64,000 nucleotides of DNA from Actinopolymorpha rutila (GTDB taxonomy: Bacteria; Actinomycetota; Actinomycetes; Propionibacteriales; Actinopolymorphaceae). The notes below the pieces were generated by a model, which saw only the letters and a program-made list of their open reading frames with translations, had not been told where the DNA came from and did not search any database. Positions 26,654 through 35,866 of the stretch are shown one piece after another. Made by a program: the position numbers and the translations under genes. The first letter of the stretch is position 1, and every line of letters begins with the position of its first letter. The stretch is taken from positions 2,976,001-3,040,000 of the forward strand of contig NZ_JACBZH010000001.1 in the NCBI RefSeq assembly GCF_013407855.1, given 5' to 3'.

Positions 26654-28002
26654 AACTCGCAATTCTTGGCGGTGGGGGATTCCGCGTTCCGCTCGTCTAC
26701 AAGGCACTCCTGAACGACACCGGGTCGCCCCGGGTCACCGAGGTGGCGTTGTACGACCAGTCGGCGCAGCGGCTCGAGGTGATGAAGTCCGTGCTGGCGC
26801 AACTCGCGGCCGGGCACGCCGACGCGCCGCGGGTGCACGCGACCGACGTGCTCGACGAGGCGGTCGAGGGCGCCGACTTCATCTTCTCCGCCATCCGCGT
26901 CGGCGGCCTGGAGGGCCGCACCCGCGACGAGCGGGTGGCGCTCGACCTCGGCGTGCTGGGCCAGGAGACGACCGGCCCGGGCGGCATCGCCTACGGTCTG
27001 CGGACGATTCCGGTGATGCTGCACATCGCCGAGCGGGTGCGCGCCCTTGCGCCGAAGGCGTTCTTCATCAACTTCACCAACCCGGCCGGCATGATCACCG
27101 AGGCCCTGCAGCGGGTGCTCGGCGACCGGGTCATCGGCATCTGCGACACCCCGGGCGGACTCGGCCGGCGGATCGCGCGCTCGATCGGCCTGGACTCCTC
27201 CCGCGTCCAGGTCGACTATGTGGGCCTGAACCACCTGGGCTGGATCCGCCGCCTGGTCAGCGACGGCGAGGACCACCTGCCCCGCTTCCTCGCCGACGAG
27301 CACGCGATCGCGGGCCTGGAGGAGGGCGAGATCTTCGGCCCGTCGTGGATCCAGGCGATGGGCGTGGTCCCGAACGAGTATCTGTACTACTACTACTTCA
27401 ACCGGGACGCGGTGCGCTCGATCGTCGCCCAGCCGTCCACCCGCGGTGAGTTCCTGGTCGCCCAGCAGGGTGAGTTCTACGCCGCTGCCGGCAACGACCC
27501 CGACCACGCGCTGGACCTGTGGAAGCGCACCATCGCGCACCGCAAGGCGCTCTACATGGCCGAGGCGAAGGGCAAGCGCGCCGAGGACGAGGAGCCGGAG
27601 CCGCTGGACTTCGAGGAGGAGGCGGGCTACGAGGGCGTCGCGCTCGCGGTGATGGCGGCCATCGCCCGCAACGAGAAGTCGACCATCATCCTCAACGTCT
27701 GCAACGGCGCGACCCTGCCGGGCCTGCCCGCCGACGCGACCGTGGAGGTGCCGTCCCTGGTCGACGCCAACGGCGCCCACCCGCTGGCCACCACCTCGCC
27801 CGACCTGCACCAGCTCGGCCTGATGCAGCAGGTGAAGGCCGTGGACCGGTTGGTGATCGAGGCCGCGACGACCGGTTCGGCCGACGCCGCGCTGAAGGCG
27901 TTCGCGCTGCACCCGCTGGTGGACTCGGTGACCGTCGCGCGTGACCTGCTGCGCGGTTACGTCGACGCGCTGCCCGGCGTGGCCGAGGTCCTGCACCGCT
28001 GA
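26650..28002 (+). CDS. Family 4 glycoside hydrolase (6-phospho-beta-glucosidase-like)
   Basis: A 450-residue GH4 enzyme, which hydrolyses glycosidic bonds by an NAD- and metal-dependent oxidation-elimination mechanism. The N-terminal Rossmann motif is [13 protein letters not shown]. The metal/substrate motif is GICDTPGG, where most GH4 enzymes have CN rather than CD, and VGLNHLGW holds the metal-binding His. This sub-branch is annotated as 6-phospho-beta-glucosidase, so the substrate is probably a phosphorylated disaccharide. GTG 26650 overlaps the DeoR stop (GTGA) and a GGAGAGG lies before it. Together with the kinase and ABC importer it forms a catabolic unit. Confidence 0.9.
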   Translation: MKLAILGGGGFRVPLVYKALLNDTGSPRVTEVALYDQSAQRLEVMKSVLAQLAAGHADAPRVHATDVLDEAVEGADFIFSAIRVGGLEGRTRDERVALDLGVLGQETTGPGGIAYGLRTIPVMLHIAERVRALAPKAFFINFTNPAGMITEALQRVLGDRVIGICDTPGGLGRRIARSIGLDSSRVQVDYVGLNHLGWIRRLVSDGEDHLPRFLADEHAIAGLEEGEIFGPSWIQAMGVVPNEYLYYYYFNRDAVRSIVAQPSTRGEFLVAQQGEFYAAAGNDPDHALDLWKRTIAHRKALYMAEAKGKRAEDEEPEPLDFEEEAGYEGVALAVMAAIARNEKSTIILNVCNGATLPGLPADATVEVPSLVDANGAHPLATTSPDLHQLGLMQQVKAVDRLVIEAATTGSADAALKAFALHPLVDSVTVARDLLRGYVDALPGVAEVLHR

Positions 28003-28022
28003 GCCGTACCGCCTTCGCCGTC

Positions 28023-28068
28023 AACTCCTGCCTGACACCCTCGTACGAAGTGGTGTCGGGCAGGAGTT
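28023..28068. terminator. Bidirectional hairpin between GH4 and kamA
   Basis: Arms of 17 bases (28023-28039 and 28052-28068) pair with one G-U wobble around a 12-base loop. The genes on both sides converge here. Confidence 0.7.
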
Positions 28069-28102
28069 CCGCCCGGGCGCCGTTACTCTGCCGGCACCGA
28101 CG

Positions 28103-29533
28103 TCAGTGGGTGTCAAGCAGCACTTGACGCCGCGCCTCGTCGCGTGACTCCTCGGCCCGCTGGGCGGCCAGCCGCAGGTGGTCGTCGCCCTGTTCGCGCC
28201 ACCAGGCCTGGCCCTGCTCGGGCAGCACGTCGATCGGGTCGTAGTACTCGTACGTCCGGTCCAGTGCGTCGTCCCCGGCGCGCTCGATTCCGGTGCGGTA
28301 GTTCTTCTTCCAGTAGCTGATGCCGCGCACCTCGTCGTAGTCGGCGACCTGGTGCACCCACCGCTTGCCGACGTACGGCACGTCGCAGACGATCCGCGGG
28401 GTCGCGAAGCCCGGCAGGTAGCCGAGGATCGCGTGCTGGAGCCGCTGCGCCTCACGCACCGAGACCCGCCAGTGCTCGCTGAACGGGATCATGTCGCACA
28501 TGTAGAAGTAGTACGGAGTGATCGTCGCCCCGTCGAGCAGGGCGAAACACAGGTCGAGCAGCCGGTCCGGAGCGTCGTTCACCCCGCGCATCAGCACGCC
28601 CTGGTTGCGCACGTCGCGCACCCCGGCGGACAGCATCGCCTTCGCCGCCCGGGCCACCAGGGGCGTCACCGACTGCGCGGCGTTGACGTGGGTGTGGATC
28701 GCGAGCATCACCCCGCGCGAGCGGGCGGTGGTGGCCAGGCGTTCCATGCCGGCGCGCACCTCGTCCTGCAGCCAGTGCTGCGGCAGCCCCATCAACGCCT
28801 TGGTGGCCAGCCGGATGTCGCGGATGTTCTCGATCTCCAGCAGGGCTGCGACGAACGCCTCCAGCCGGGGCCAGGGGAGGTTGGCGACGTCGCCGCCGGA
28901 GACCACCACGTCGCGTACGCCGGTGTGGGTGCGCAGGTATTCCAGCATCGCGTCAAGGCGACCTTGCGGGCGCAGCGAGAACCGCAGCTTGTCCACCTGT
29001 GGGGTGGAGTTGCCCACCAGGTCCATCCGGGTGCAGTGGCCGCAGTACTGCGGGCAGGTGGGCAGCAGTTCGGCCAGCACCTTGGTCGGGTAGCGGTGGG
29101 TCAGCCCCTCGGCCACCCACATTTCGTGCTCGTGCAGGGAGTCCCGGGACGCGCGGGGGTGGGACGGCCAGTCGGTGCGGCGGTCGGAGAAGACCGGGAG
29201 CATGTACCGGCGGACCGGATCGGCGTAGAACGCATCGGTGCCGGGCACCTCGTCGGGCACCATCGTGTTCAGCATCTGCGGGGGCAGCAGCATCGACATC
29301 GTGGCGCGCTCGGCCTGGTCGCGTTCGAGGTCGGCGTAGAACTCCTCGGCCACGAGGTCGCCGAGGACCGATCTGAGCTGTTTGACGTTCTTCACGCAGT
29401 GTGCCCGCTGCCACTGCGCGGACTCCCACTCGGCCGGGCTGACGTCGCGCCAGCCGGGCAGCCGGGTCCAGTCCGGCTCGCGGAGTGGGCGAGCGCGGTA
29501 GTCGTACGGCTGCTCCTGGGCTTGCTGCGACAC
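28103..29533 (-). CDS. kamA: KamA-family radical SAM aminomutase (lysine 2,3-aminomutase)
   Basis: A 476-residue radical SAM/PLP enzyme. The CPQYCGHC cluster motif (Cys 160, 164 and 167) holds the 4Fe-4S that cleaves SAM. Downstream are VVVSGGDVANLPWPRLEAFV and the ILMRGVND-like segment VLMRGVNDAPDRLLDL. It would convert L-lysine to L-beta-lysine. It is longer than the EpmB branch that modifies EF-P, and it sits divergently beside kdd, kamD, kamE and kal, so lysine catabolism is favoured. GTG 29533 is chosen because GGAGGT (29541-29546 on the minus strand) lies seven bases upstream. An in-frame ATG at 29590 lacks such support. Confidence 0.9.
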   Translation of the reverse strand: MSQQAQEQPYDYRARPLREPDWTRLPGWRDVSPAEWESAQWQRAHCVKNVKQLRSVLGDLVAEEFYADLERDQAERATMSMLLPPQMLNTMVPDEVPGTDAFYADPVRRYMLPVFSDRRTDWPSHPRASRDSLHEHEMWVAEGLTHRYPTKVLAELLPTCPQYCGHCTRMDLVGNSTPQVDKLRFSLRPQGRLDAMLEYLRTHTGVRDVVVSGGDVANLPWPRLEAFVAALLEIENIRDIRLATKALMGLPQHWLQDEVRAGMERLATTARSRGVMLAIHTHVNAAQSVTPLVARAAKAMLSAGVRDVRNQGVLMRGVNDAPDRLLDLCFALLDGATITPYYFYMCDMIPFSEHWRVSVREAQRLQHAILGYLPGFATPRIVCDVPYVGKRWVHQVADYDEVRGISYWKKNYRTGIERAGDDALDRTYEYYDPIDVLPEQGQAWWREQGDDHLRLAAQRAEESRDEARRQVLLDTH

Positions 29534-29558
29534 CGATAACACCTCCGACCAAGCGGCC

Positions 29559-29598
29559 ATTTTACGGATGTCGTACTGTCGGACCGGCATCGTACAGA
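29559..29598. promoter_or_regulatory. kamA/kdd divergent promoter region
   Basis: The 122-base gap between kamA and kdd has a minus-strand TAAAAT (29564-29559) about 12 bases before the kamA ribosome site. TCGTAC occurs twice (29571-29576 and 29590-29595) in similar context, 19 bases apart, as a possible regulator site. The assignment is weak. Confidence 0.3.
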
Positions 29599-29655
29599 AG
29601 AATCTGTAGCAGGCACGACTCTAGCCCGCAGGATCTGAAGATGGGAGCCTGATCG

Positions 29656-30774
29656 GTGTCCGACCAGAGGTCCACCCGGTCCGTCCCGGTTCGAGAGTCG
29701 ACTGCCCGCCCGGCCGGCTCGCCGATCGGCCTGCACCGCGTGCTCGAGCCCGCGGGCGCGCTGCCCCAGGCCGCCATCCGGCTGGACACCCGGCGTGAGC
29801 TGTGGCCGGACGAGGTGCGGGTCCGGGTGGAGCGGCTCAACCTCGATGCCGCCTCCTACCGCCAGTTGCGGGCGGCCCATGACGACGACGGCACCGCCGT
29901 CCGCCGCGCGGTGGCCGAGATCGTCCGCGCCCGCGGCAAGATGCACAACCCGGTCACCGGCTCCGGCGGGATGCTGGTCGGCACCGTGGAGGAGGCCGGG
30001 CCGGCCTCGCCGCTCGGGCTGGCGCCGGGGGACCGGATCGCCACCCTGGTCTCCCTCACCCTGACGCCGCTGGTGATCGAGGACGACCTGGCCGGCTGGG
30101 ACGGCCTCGGCGAACAGGTGCCCTGCTCGGGGTACGCGATCCTGTTCGGCCGGTCCATCGCCGCGAAGCTGCCCGCCGACCTGCCCGCGCCGCTGTCCCT
30201 CGCCGTCCTGGACGTGTGCGGCGCGCCCGCGCTGACCGCCCGGGTGGTCGCCGAGTACGCGAACCGGGCCGCCGTCCGCGTCGGTGACGGCCGGCCGGGC
30301 CCCACGGTCTGCGTCGTGGGTGCCGCCGGCAAGTCCGGGTCGCTGTCCCTGGCCGCCGCCCGGCGGGCCGGGGCGGCCCGCACCATCGGTGTCGTACCGG
30401 TGGAGAGCGAGGCGCGGGCGCTGGAACGCGCCGGGCTGGCCGACGTGGTGACGATCACCGACGCCCGCGACCCGGTGGCGCTGGCGGAGGCGGTGGAGAA
30501 GGCCGGTGGCCCGGCCGACGTGACGGTCGTCTGCGTGGACGTGCCCGGCTGCGAGGGCGGCGCCGTCCTCGCCACCGCGTCCGGTGGAACGGTGATCTTC
30601 TTCTCCATGGCCACGTCCTTCAGCGCGGCCGCACTGGGCGCGGAAGGGCTGGCCGCCGACGTGACGATGCTGGTCGGCAACGGCTACGTGCCCGGGCACG
30701 CCGCGTACGCGCTCGACCTGCTGCGCGCCGAGGACGGCGTGCGGACGCTGTTCGAGGCCAGGATGGACGCATGA
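29656..30774 (+). CDS. kdd: L-erythro-3,5-diaminohexanoate dehydrogenase
   Basis: A 372-residue NAD(P)-dependent dehydrogenase that oxidatively deaminates 3,5-diaminohexanoate in the beta-lysine fermentation route. It has the typical Kdd features GLHRVLEP near the start, GKMHNPVTGSGGMLVGTV, and a Rossmann stretch VCVVGAAGKSGSLSLAAARRAGA. Although loosely related to zinc-type alcohol dehydrogenases, it fits the Kdd family. GTG 29656 follows GGGAG. Its stop overlaps the amidohydrolase start by four bases. It is the first of five genes joined by identical 4-base overlaps. Confidence 0.9.
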   Translation: MSDQRSTRSVPVRESTARPAGSPIGLHRVLEPAGALPQAAIRLDTRRELWPDEVRVRVERLNLDAASYRQLRAAHDDDGTAVRRAVAEIVRARGKMHNPVTGSGGMLVGTVEEAGPASPLGLAPGDRIATLVSLTLTPLVIEDDLAGWDGLGEQVPCSGYAILFGRSIAAKLPADLPAPLSLAVLDVCGAPALTARVVAEYANRAAVRVGDGRPGPTVCVVGAAGKSGSLSLAAARRAGAARTIGVVPVESEARALERAGLADVVTITDARDPVALAEAVEKAGGPADVTVVCVDVPGCEGGAVLATASGGTVIFFSMATSFSAAALGAEGLAADVTMLVGNGYVPGHAAYALDLLRAEDGVRTLFEARMDA

Positions 30775-32447
30775 CCTTCCTGCCTCGCGACCCCCGCCCG
30801 CGCCGAGTCCTCCTCCGCGGCGGACCGATTCTCGCCGCTGGCTCCGGCTCTGGTTCCGGAGTCGGCTCCGGCGTCAGCTCCGGCCCGCCCACCGCCATCG
30901 GGATCGAGGGCGGCACGGTCCGGTTCGTCGGCAGCGCCGCGGAGGCGGACACCTGGGCGGCCGGCGCGGACGAGATCGTCGAGCTCGCCGGACGGCTGGT
31001 CACGCCCGCGTTCGTCGACGCGCACGTGCACGTCTCCCAGACCGGACTGCGCCTGTCCGGGCTGGACCTGGCCGCTGCCAGGTCGCGTACGGACGTACTG
31101 GACGCGGTGTCCCGGCGCGCCCGCACCAGTACCGACGCGGTGCTGCTCGGCTTCGGCTGGGACGAGACGTCCTGGGCCGACCCGCGACTGCCGACGGCCG
31201 CCGAACTCGACCGGGCGGCACCCGGCCGGCCGGTCTACCTCGCCCGGGTGGACGTGCACTCCGGCCTGGTGTCCGGTGCGTTGTGCGACCGGGCCCCCGC
31301 CATGGCCGCCGAGCCCGGCTGGGACGGCTCCGGCCGGGTCGAGCGCGAGGCGCACCACGTCGCCCGCGACGCCGCGGCGGGGCTGGTCACCGACGCCCAG
31401 CGGACGGCCGCGATCGAGGCCGCCCTGGCCGCCGCGGCCGCCGCGGGGCTGGGCAGCCTGCACGAGATGTCCGCACCACACGTCAACGCCGCCGGCGACC
31501 TGGCCGTCTGCGCGCGGATCGCGGCCGAGCGGTCGTCCGTCCGGGTGGTGCCGTACTGGGGTGAGCTCGCGCGCACCGGCGGGGTGGACCGCGCCCGGGA
31601 GCTGGGCTGCCGGGGCGCGGCCGGTGACCTGTGTGCCGACGGCGCCTTCGGCTCGCGTACCGCCGCGTTGTCCTCGCCGTACGCCGACCAGCCCGGGCAC
31701 ACCGGGCACGGCTACCTCGACGCCGACGAGGTGGCCGCGCACGTGGTCGCCTGCACCGAGGCCGGGCTGCAGGCGGGCTTCCACTGCATCGGCGACGCGG
31801 CCGTCACCGCGGTGGTGGAGGGCTTCCGGCTGGCCGAGAAGCGAGTCGGCGGCGACCGGCTGAACAGCGCGCGCCACCGGCTCGAGCACGTCGAGCTGGT
31901 CACCGCCGAGCAGGCGCACGAGCTGGCCCGCTGGGGCGTGGTGGTCAGCGGCCAGCCGGCGTTCGACGCGGCGTGGGGCGGCACCGACGGCATGTACGCC
32001 GCCCGGCTGGGCACCGACCGGGCGCTCGCCGCCAACCCGTGGGCGACGTTGCGGCGGGCGGGGGTGACGCTGGCGTTCGGGTCGGACGCGCCGGTGACGC
32101 CGCTCGACCCGTGGGGCGGGGTCCGGGCGGCGGCGTGGCACCACAACGAGGCCGAGCGGATCAGCGTCGCCGACGCGTTCGCCGCGCACACCCGGGGCGG
32201 CCACCACGCGGCCGGTGACGAGGGCGGCGTGCTGACGCCCGGAGCCGAGGCGACGTACGCCATCTGGGACGGCGCCGTCCGGGAGGGCGACGCCACCCTG
32301 CCGGACCTGCGTCCCGGCACGCCGCTGCCCACCTGCGTCCGCACGGTCGTGGCGGGTGAGGTCGTGTTCGACGCCGAGCAGCCGGCCGGAGGGCAGCCGG
32401 CCGGGGTGCACGCAGACAGGGAGCATTTAGACAGGGAGCAGGCATGA
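30771..32447 (+). CDS. YtcJ-like metal-dependent amidohydrolase in lysine operon
   Basis: A 558-residue amidohydrolase superfamily enzyme of the YtcJ branch. The metal-binding HVHVSQTGLRL replaces the canonical HxH near residue 85, and later FHCIGDAA, HRLEHVELV and AFGSDAPV carry further ligands in the TIM barrel. The domain runs about 60-540, and a Ser/Gly-rich patch (about 23-42) precedes it. It sits between kdd and kamD with 4-base overlaps at both ends, so it is part of the lysine unit. No usual lysine-route enzyme corresponds to it. It may act on a cyclic or N-acyl intermediate; the substrate is unknown. Confidence 0.85.
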   Translation: MTFLPRDPRPRRVLLRGGPILAAGSGSGSGVGSGVSSGPPTAIGIEGGTVRFVGSAAEADTWAAGADEIVELAGRLVTPAFVDAHVHVSQTGLRLSGLDLAAARSRTDVLDAVSRRARTSTDAVLLGFGWDETSWADPRLPTAAELDRAAPGRPVYLARVDVHSGLVSGALCDRAPAMAAEPGWDGSGRVEREAHHVARDAAAGLVTDAQRTAAIEAALAAAAAAGLGSLHEMSAPHVNAAGDLAVCARIAAERSSVRVVPYWGELARTGGVDRARELGCRGAAGDLCADGAFGSRTAALSSPYADQPGHTGHGYLDADEVAAHVVACTEAGLQAGFHCIGDAAVTAVVEGFRLAEKRVGGDRLNSARHRLEHVELVTAEQAHELARWGVVVSGQPAFDAAWGGTDGMYAARLGTDRALAANPWATLRRAGVTLAFGSDAPVTPLDPWGGVRAAAWHHNEAERISVADAFAAHTRGGHHAAGDEGGVLTPGAEATYAIWDGAVREGDATLPDLRPGTPLPTCVRTVVAGEVVFDAEQPAGGQPAGVHADREHLDREQA

Positions 32448-34021
32448 GTACGACCGCGTTCCGCCGTCACCTCGACCTCGATCCGGTGACGGTCCGGAAG
32501 GCGCGCACGCTGGCCCGCCGCGCCGGCCGGCCGATCGTGAAGCTGGCCAGGGCGCACACCACCGTCTCGGTCGAGCGGGCCGTGCTCCGGCTGGCCGGAC
32601 TGAGCGGTGCCGACCCCGACGGCACGCCGTGGGTCAACCGGCTGGTGGACGCCGTACGCGCCGACGTCGGCCTCGAACACGGCGTCGCCGGACCGGTCTG
32701 GGCGGCACTGTCCCGGGGCGCGGCGGAGGACCTGGCGGCGCTCGCGCAGAAGGCCGCGGCGGGTTCGGTCCGCTTCCACGTGCCAGAGGGGGCCGAGGCC
32801 CGGCGGGCCGAACGCTCCTCCCGTCGCGCGGTCGGCGCCGGACTGCGGGCGATCGACGCCCGGCGGCGCGAACGCGACCGGCTGATCCGCCGGTGGGGCG
32901 ACCCGCCGCACCGGCCGTGGATCTACCTCATCGTGGCCACCGGCGACATCCACGAGGACATCCCACAGGCGCAGGCGGCCGCCCGCGAGGGCGCCGACGT
33001 GATCGCGGTGATCCGGTCGACCGGCCAGTCGCTGCTGGACTTCGTGCCCGAGGGCGCGACCCGGGAGGGGTACGCCGGGACGTACGCCACCCAGGAGAAC
33101 TTCCGGCTGATGCGCGCCGCCCTGGACGACGTGAGCCGGGAGCTGCGCCGCTACGTCCGGCTGACCAACTACGCGTCCGGTCTGTGCATGCCCGAGATCG
33201 CCACCCTGGCCGGGCTGGAACGCCTGGACATGATGCTGAACGACTCGATGTACGGCATCCTCTTCCGCGACATCAACCCGGTGCGGACGTTCGTCGACCA
33301 GCGGTTCTCCCGGCAGGTGCACGCCCGGGCCGGAATCGTCATCAACACCGGCGAGGACAACTACCTCACCACCGCCGACGCCGTGGACGCCGCGCACACC
33401 GTCACGGTCTCCCAGCTGCTGAACGAGTTCTTCGGCAAGGAGGCCGGCCTCGCCGACTGGCAGCTCGGCCTCGGGCACGCGTTCGAGATCGACCCTGACC
33501 GGCCGGAGTCGTTCCGGCTGGAGCTGGCGCACGCCCTGCTGGCCCGGGAGCTGTTCCCGAAGGCGCCGCTGAAGTGGATGCCGCCGACCCGGCACATGGA
33601 CGGCGACATCTTCCGCGGCTACCTGCTGGACGGCTTCTTCAACCTCGCGGGTGTGCTCACCGGCCAGCAGATCCTGCTGGTGGGAATGATGACCGAGGCC
33701 GTGGTGACGCCCTGGCTGTCCGACCGCGACCTCGCGCTGCGCAACGTCCGCTACGTCATGAACGCCGCCGGCAACCTGCACGAGGACTTCCGTCCCGCGC
33801 CGGACGGCTTCATCGCGCAGCGAGCCCGCCAGGTGCTCGTCGAGGCGGTCGACCTGCTGGAGCGGATCGGCGACGACGGCCTGCTGGACGCGATCGCCGA
33901 CGGCACGTTCGGGTTGATGCGCCGGCCGGCCGACGGCGGCAAGGGCCTGGACGGCGTGGCACGGAAGTCGCCCGCCTATCTCAACCCGGCCACGGACCTG
34001 CTGGAGGAGGCCCGGACATGA
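32444..34021 (+). CDS. kamD: Lysine 5,6-aminomutase alpha subunit
   Basis: A 525-residue TIM-barrel subunit of the adenosylcobalamin- and PLP-dependent aminomutase that moves the terminal amino group of lysine or beta-lysine (to 3,5-diaminohexanoate). Recognisable segments are RPWIYLIVATGDIHEDIPQAQAAAREGADVIAVIRSTGQSLLDFVPEGAT, NFRLMRAALDDV, GLCMPEIA and FGKEAGLADWQLGLGHAFEI. It is the longer partner of KamE. ATG 32444 overlaps the amidohydrolase stop, and its own stop overlaps kamE. Length matches clostridial and actinobacterial homologues. Confidence 0.95.
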   Translation: MSTTAFRRHLDLDPVTVRKARTLARRAGRPIVKLARAHTTVSVERAVLRLAGLSGADPDGTPWVNRLVDAVRADVGLEHGVAGPVWAALSRGAAEDLAALAQKAAAGSVRFHVPEGAEARRAERSSRRAVGAGLRAIDARRRERDRLIRRWGDPPHRPWIYLIVATGDIHEDIPQAQAAAREGADVIAVIRSTGQSLLDFVPEGATREGYAGTYATQENFRLMRAALDDVSRELRRYVRLTNYASGLCMPEIATLAGLERLDMMLNDSMYGILFRDINPVRTFVDQRFSRQVHARAGIVINTGEDNYLTTADAVDAAHTVTVSQLLNEFFGKEAGLADWQLGLGHAFEIDPDRPESFRLELAHALLARELFPKAPLKWMPPTRHMDGDIFRGYLLDGFFNLAGVLTGQQILLVGMMTEAVVTPWLSDRDLALRNVRYVMNAAGNLHEDFRPAPDGFIAQRARQVLVEAVDLLERIGDDGLLDAIADGTFGLMRRPADGGKGLDGVARKSPAYLNPATDLLEEART

Positions 34022-34872
34022 GCGGTTCTGTGAGCAGTCCGGTGAACGGTTCGGTCGCGAACGGTTCGGTCACCAGCGGGCCGGTCGTCCGCCCGTACGG
34101 CGACACCACCGGCGACGGGATGGTCCAGCTGTCGTTCACCCTGCCGATCCCGCACGACCGGCGGGCCGAGGGTGCCGCCCTCCAGCTCGCCGGGCGGATG
34201 GGGATGGACCCGGCGATGGTGGTGCACGCCAAGGCGATGGGGCCGGACTTCACGTTCTTCGTCGTCTACGGCCGGGTGAGCCACCTCGTCGACCTCGACC
34301 AGGTGGAGGTGGTCGAGCGGGAGTTTCCCCTGCTCGGCCCGAAGGAGGCCAACCTCGCCATCCGCCGTGGCCTGCGCCGCCGGCTGGTCGTGGTCGGTGC
34401 GTGCGTCGGCACCGACGCGCACACCGTGGGTATCGACGCCATCCTGAACATCAAGGGATTCGCGGGGGAGAAGGGCCTGGAGTACTACCGGGAGATCAAG
34501 GTGGTCAACCTCGGTGCCCAGGTGGCGGTGCCCGATCTGGTGGCGCGTGCGCTCGCCGAGCGCGCCGACGCGATCCTGGTGTCCCAGGTGGTGACCCAGC
34601 GGGACGCCCACATCCACGGGACGCAGGAGATGTCGGCCGCCTTCCGCGAGGCCTACGACGAGGCGGACCGGCCGCTGCTCGTGGTGGGTGGGCCGAGGTT
34701 CGCCGAGTCGATGGCCGCCGAGCTCGGCGTCGACCGGGTCTTCGGGCGGGGCACCACGCCCGGCGAGGTGGCCAGCTACCTCGTGCACGCTCTCGTCACC
34801 GACCGCGCGGTACCCACCCGGGGCGCGGGCACGGCGGACACCACGATCGAACCGACGGAGAGGACCGCATGA
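34018..34872 (+). CDS. kamE: Lysine 5,6-aminomutase beta subunit
   Basis: A 284-residue subunit with a dimerisation domain (about 35-110) and a B12-binding Rossmann domain (from about 120). The cobalamin motif is GTDAHTVGID, with His 135 as predicted axial ligand, and Lys 146 in NIKG stands at the position of the PLP-binding lysine; the 11-residue spacing equals that of the clostridial enzyme (His133/Lys144). The first 25 residues are a Ser/Val/Gly tail rich in SV repeats. ATG 34018 overlaps the kamD stop. Confidence 0.95.
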   Translation: MSGSVSSPVNGSVANGSVTSGPVVRPYGDTTGDGMVQLSFTLPIPHDRRAEGAALQLAGRMGMDPAMVVHAKAMGPDFTFFVVYGRVSHLVDLDQVEVVEREFPLLGPKEANLAIRRGLRRRLVVVGACVGTDAHTVGIDAILNIKGFAGEKGLEYYREIKVVNLGAQVAVPDLVARALAERADAILVSQVVTQRDAHIHGTQEMSAAFREAYDEADRPLLVVGGPRFAESMAAELGVDRVFGRGTTPGEVASYLVHALVTDRAVPTRGAGTADTTIEPTERTA

Positions 34873-35282
34873 CCGACCAGAACGCCGCCGGGACGGACCC
34901 ACGCCTGGGGCTCACCGTCACCCATCGCCGGTACGTGTCGTACGCCGAGGCCCACTACGCGGGGCACCTCGTCGCGGGCGGCTACGTGCTCGGCCTGTTC
35001 GGCGACGTCGCCACCGAGGTCTGCATCCGTACCGACGGCGACGAGGGGCTGCTCGCGTCGTACGCCGAGGTGCGGTTCCTGGCGCCGGTCCGCGCGGGCG
35101 ACGTGCTGGAGGTGAGCGCCACGGTCGTCCGGGTGGGCAACCGCAGCCGGGACCTCGACCTCGCCGCACGGGTGGTGGCCAGGGGCGAACCCGAGCGCGG
35201 CGAGTCCGCCGCCGGTGTGGTCGAGCCGGCGACCGTCGTGGTGACCGCCAGGGCGACGGTGGTCGTCCCTCCCGGCAGTTGA
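34869..35282 (+). CDS. kal: 3-aminobutyryl-CoA ammonia-lyase (hotdog fold)
   Basis: A 137-residue hotdog-fold protein that eliminates ammonia from L-3-aminobutyryl-CoA to give crotonyl-CoA. The signature AHYAGHLVAGGYVLGLFGDVATEVCI followed by DGDEGLLASYAEVRFLAPVRAGD is that of Kal. It ends the operon. ATG 34869 overlaps the kamE stop by four bases. Its presence implies that 3-aminobutyryl-CoA is made in the cell, although kce is not in the window. Confidence 0.9.
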   Translation: MTDQNAAGTDPRLGLTVTHRRYVSYAEAHYAGHLVAGGYVLGLFGDVATEVCIRTDGDEGLLASYAEVRFLAPVRAGDVLEVSATVVRVGNRSRDLDLAARVVARGEPERGESAAGVVEPATVVVTARATVVVPPGS

Positions 35283-35866
35283 AGTCCGGCGGCTGAGTGT
35301 TCAACGGTTGGGTTCAGGTCGATCGGGGAGTGCGGTAGCCTCTAGCCGCTCTCGGCGAGGACCCTCGCGGTCCCGACACGCCCAACATGTCGACACGCCG
35401 TACGCCAGGAAAAATCTGGGCCTCGCGCGGGTGACCAGCAGATACCTGCTGACCTGCGCGTTTCGTCCGTCTTCGCAGGTCAGAGGGCGGTTGACACGTG
35501 CCTGTCCGGATCGCCATGGTCGTCTCCTGTCCACCGCAGGCCAGGCTCGGTTCGGTTCGCTCTCCGGCGCGATAGGTGAGGAGTCCGGCGCCAGTTCTCT
35601 TGTCACGCGTCGACCCGGAGTTCGATCCGTGCGGTGGGGTGGCCACGGAGCGGTCCGCCGCCCAGTAGACAACGGTCACGCGGCACGCAGCCTGCGCGTC
35701 GCGGGTCGGTCCGAAGGGCGGGCGGGCCGTTCCGTCTTTTCTGCCCTTTTCCAGGGCTCGGGGCAATCGCGATTGTCCGCAATGCCGGGTCCGTCACCGG
35801 CCCGGGCACCCCAGCCGCGGTGTGCGCGTTGTACGGTCCTGACATCTGCGTGAAGCGACCCGTCCA
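35283..35866. other. Long intergenic stretch (584 bases)
   Basis: I see no convincing gene here. Open frames on both strands are arginine-rich shadows of GC-rich DNA. There is a TTGACA at 35492-35497 without a matching -10 box, and TACGGT at 35832-35837 upstream of lnt, which could be its promoter. Confidence 0.5.

Noticed and set aside
31712..33781. A 689-codon open frame on the minus strand opposite the amidohydrolase and kamD
   Set aside because: The plus-strand genes are linked by start-stop overlaps and show pathway-specific motifs.
35308..35853. A 181-codon open frame in the gap before lnt
   Set aside because: Arg/Ser-rich composition, no family match by eye and no ribosome site.
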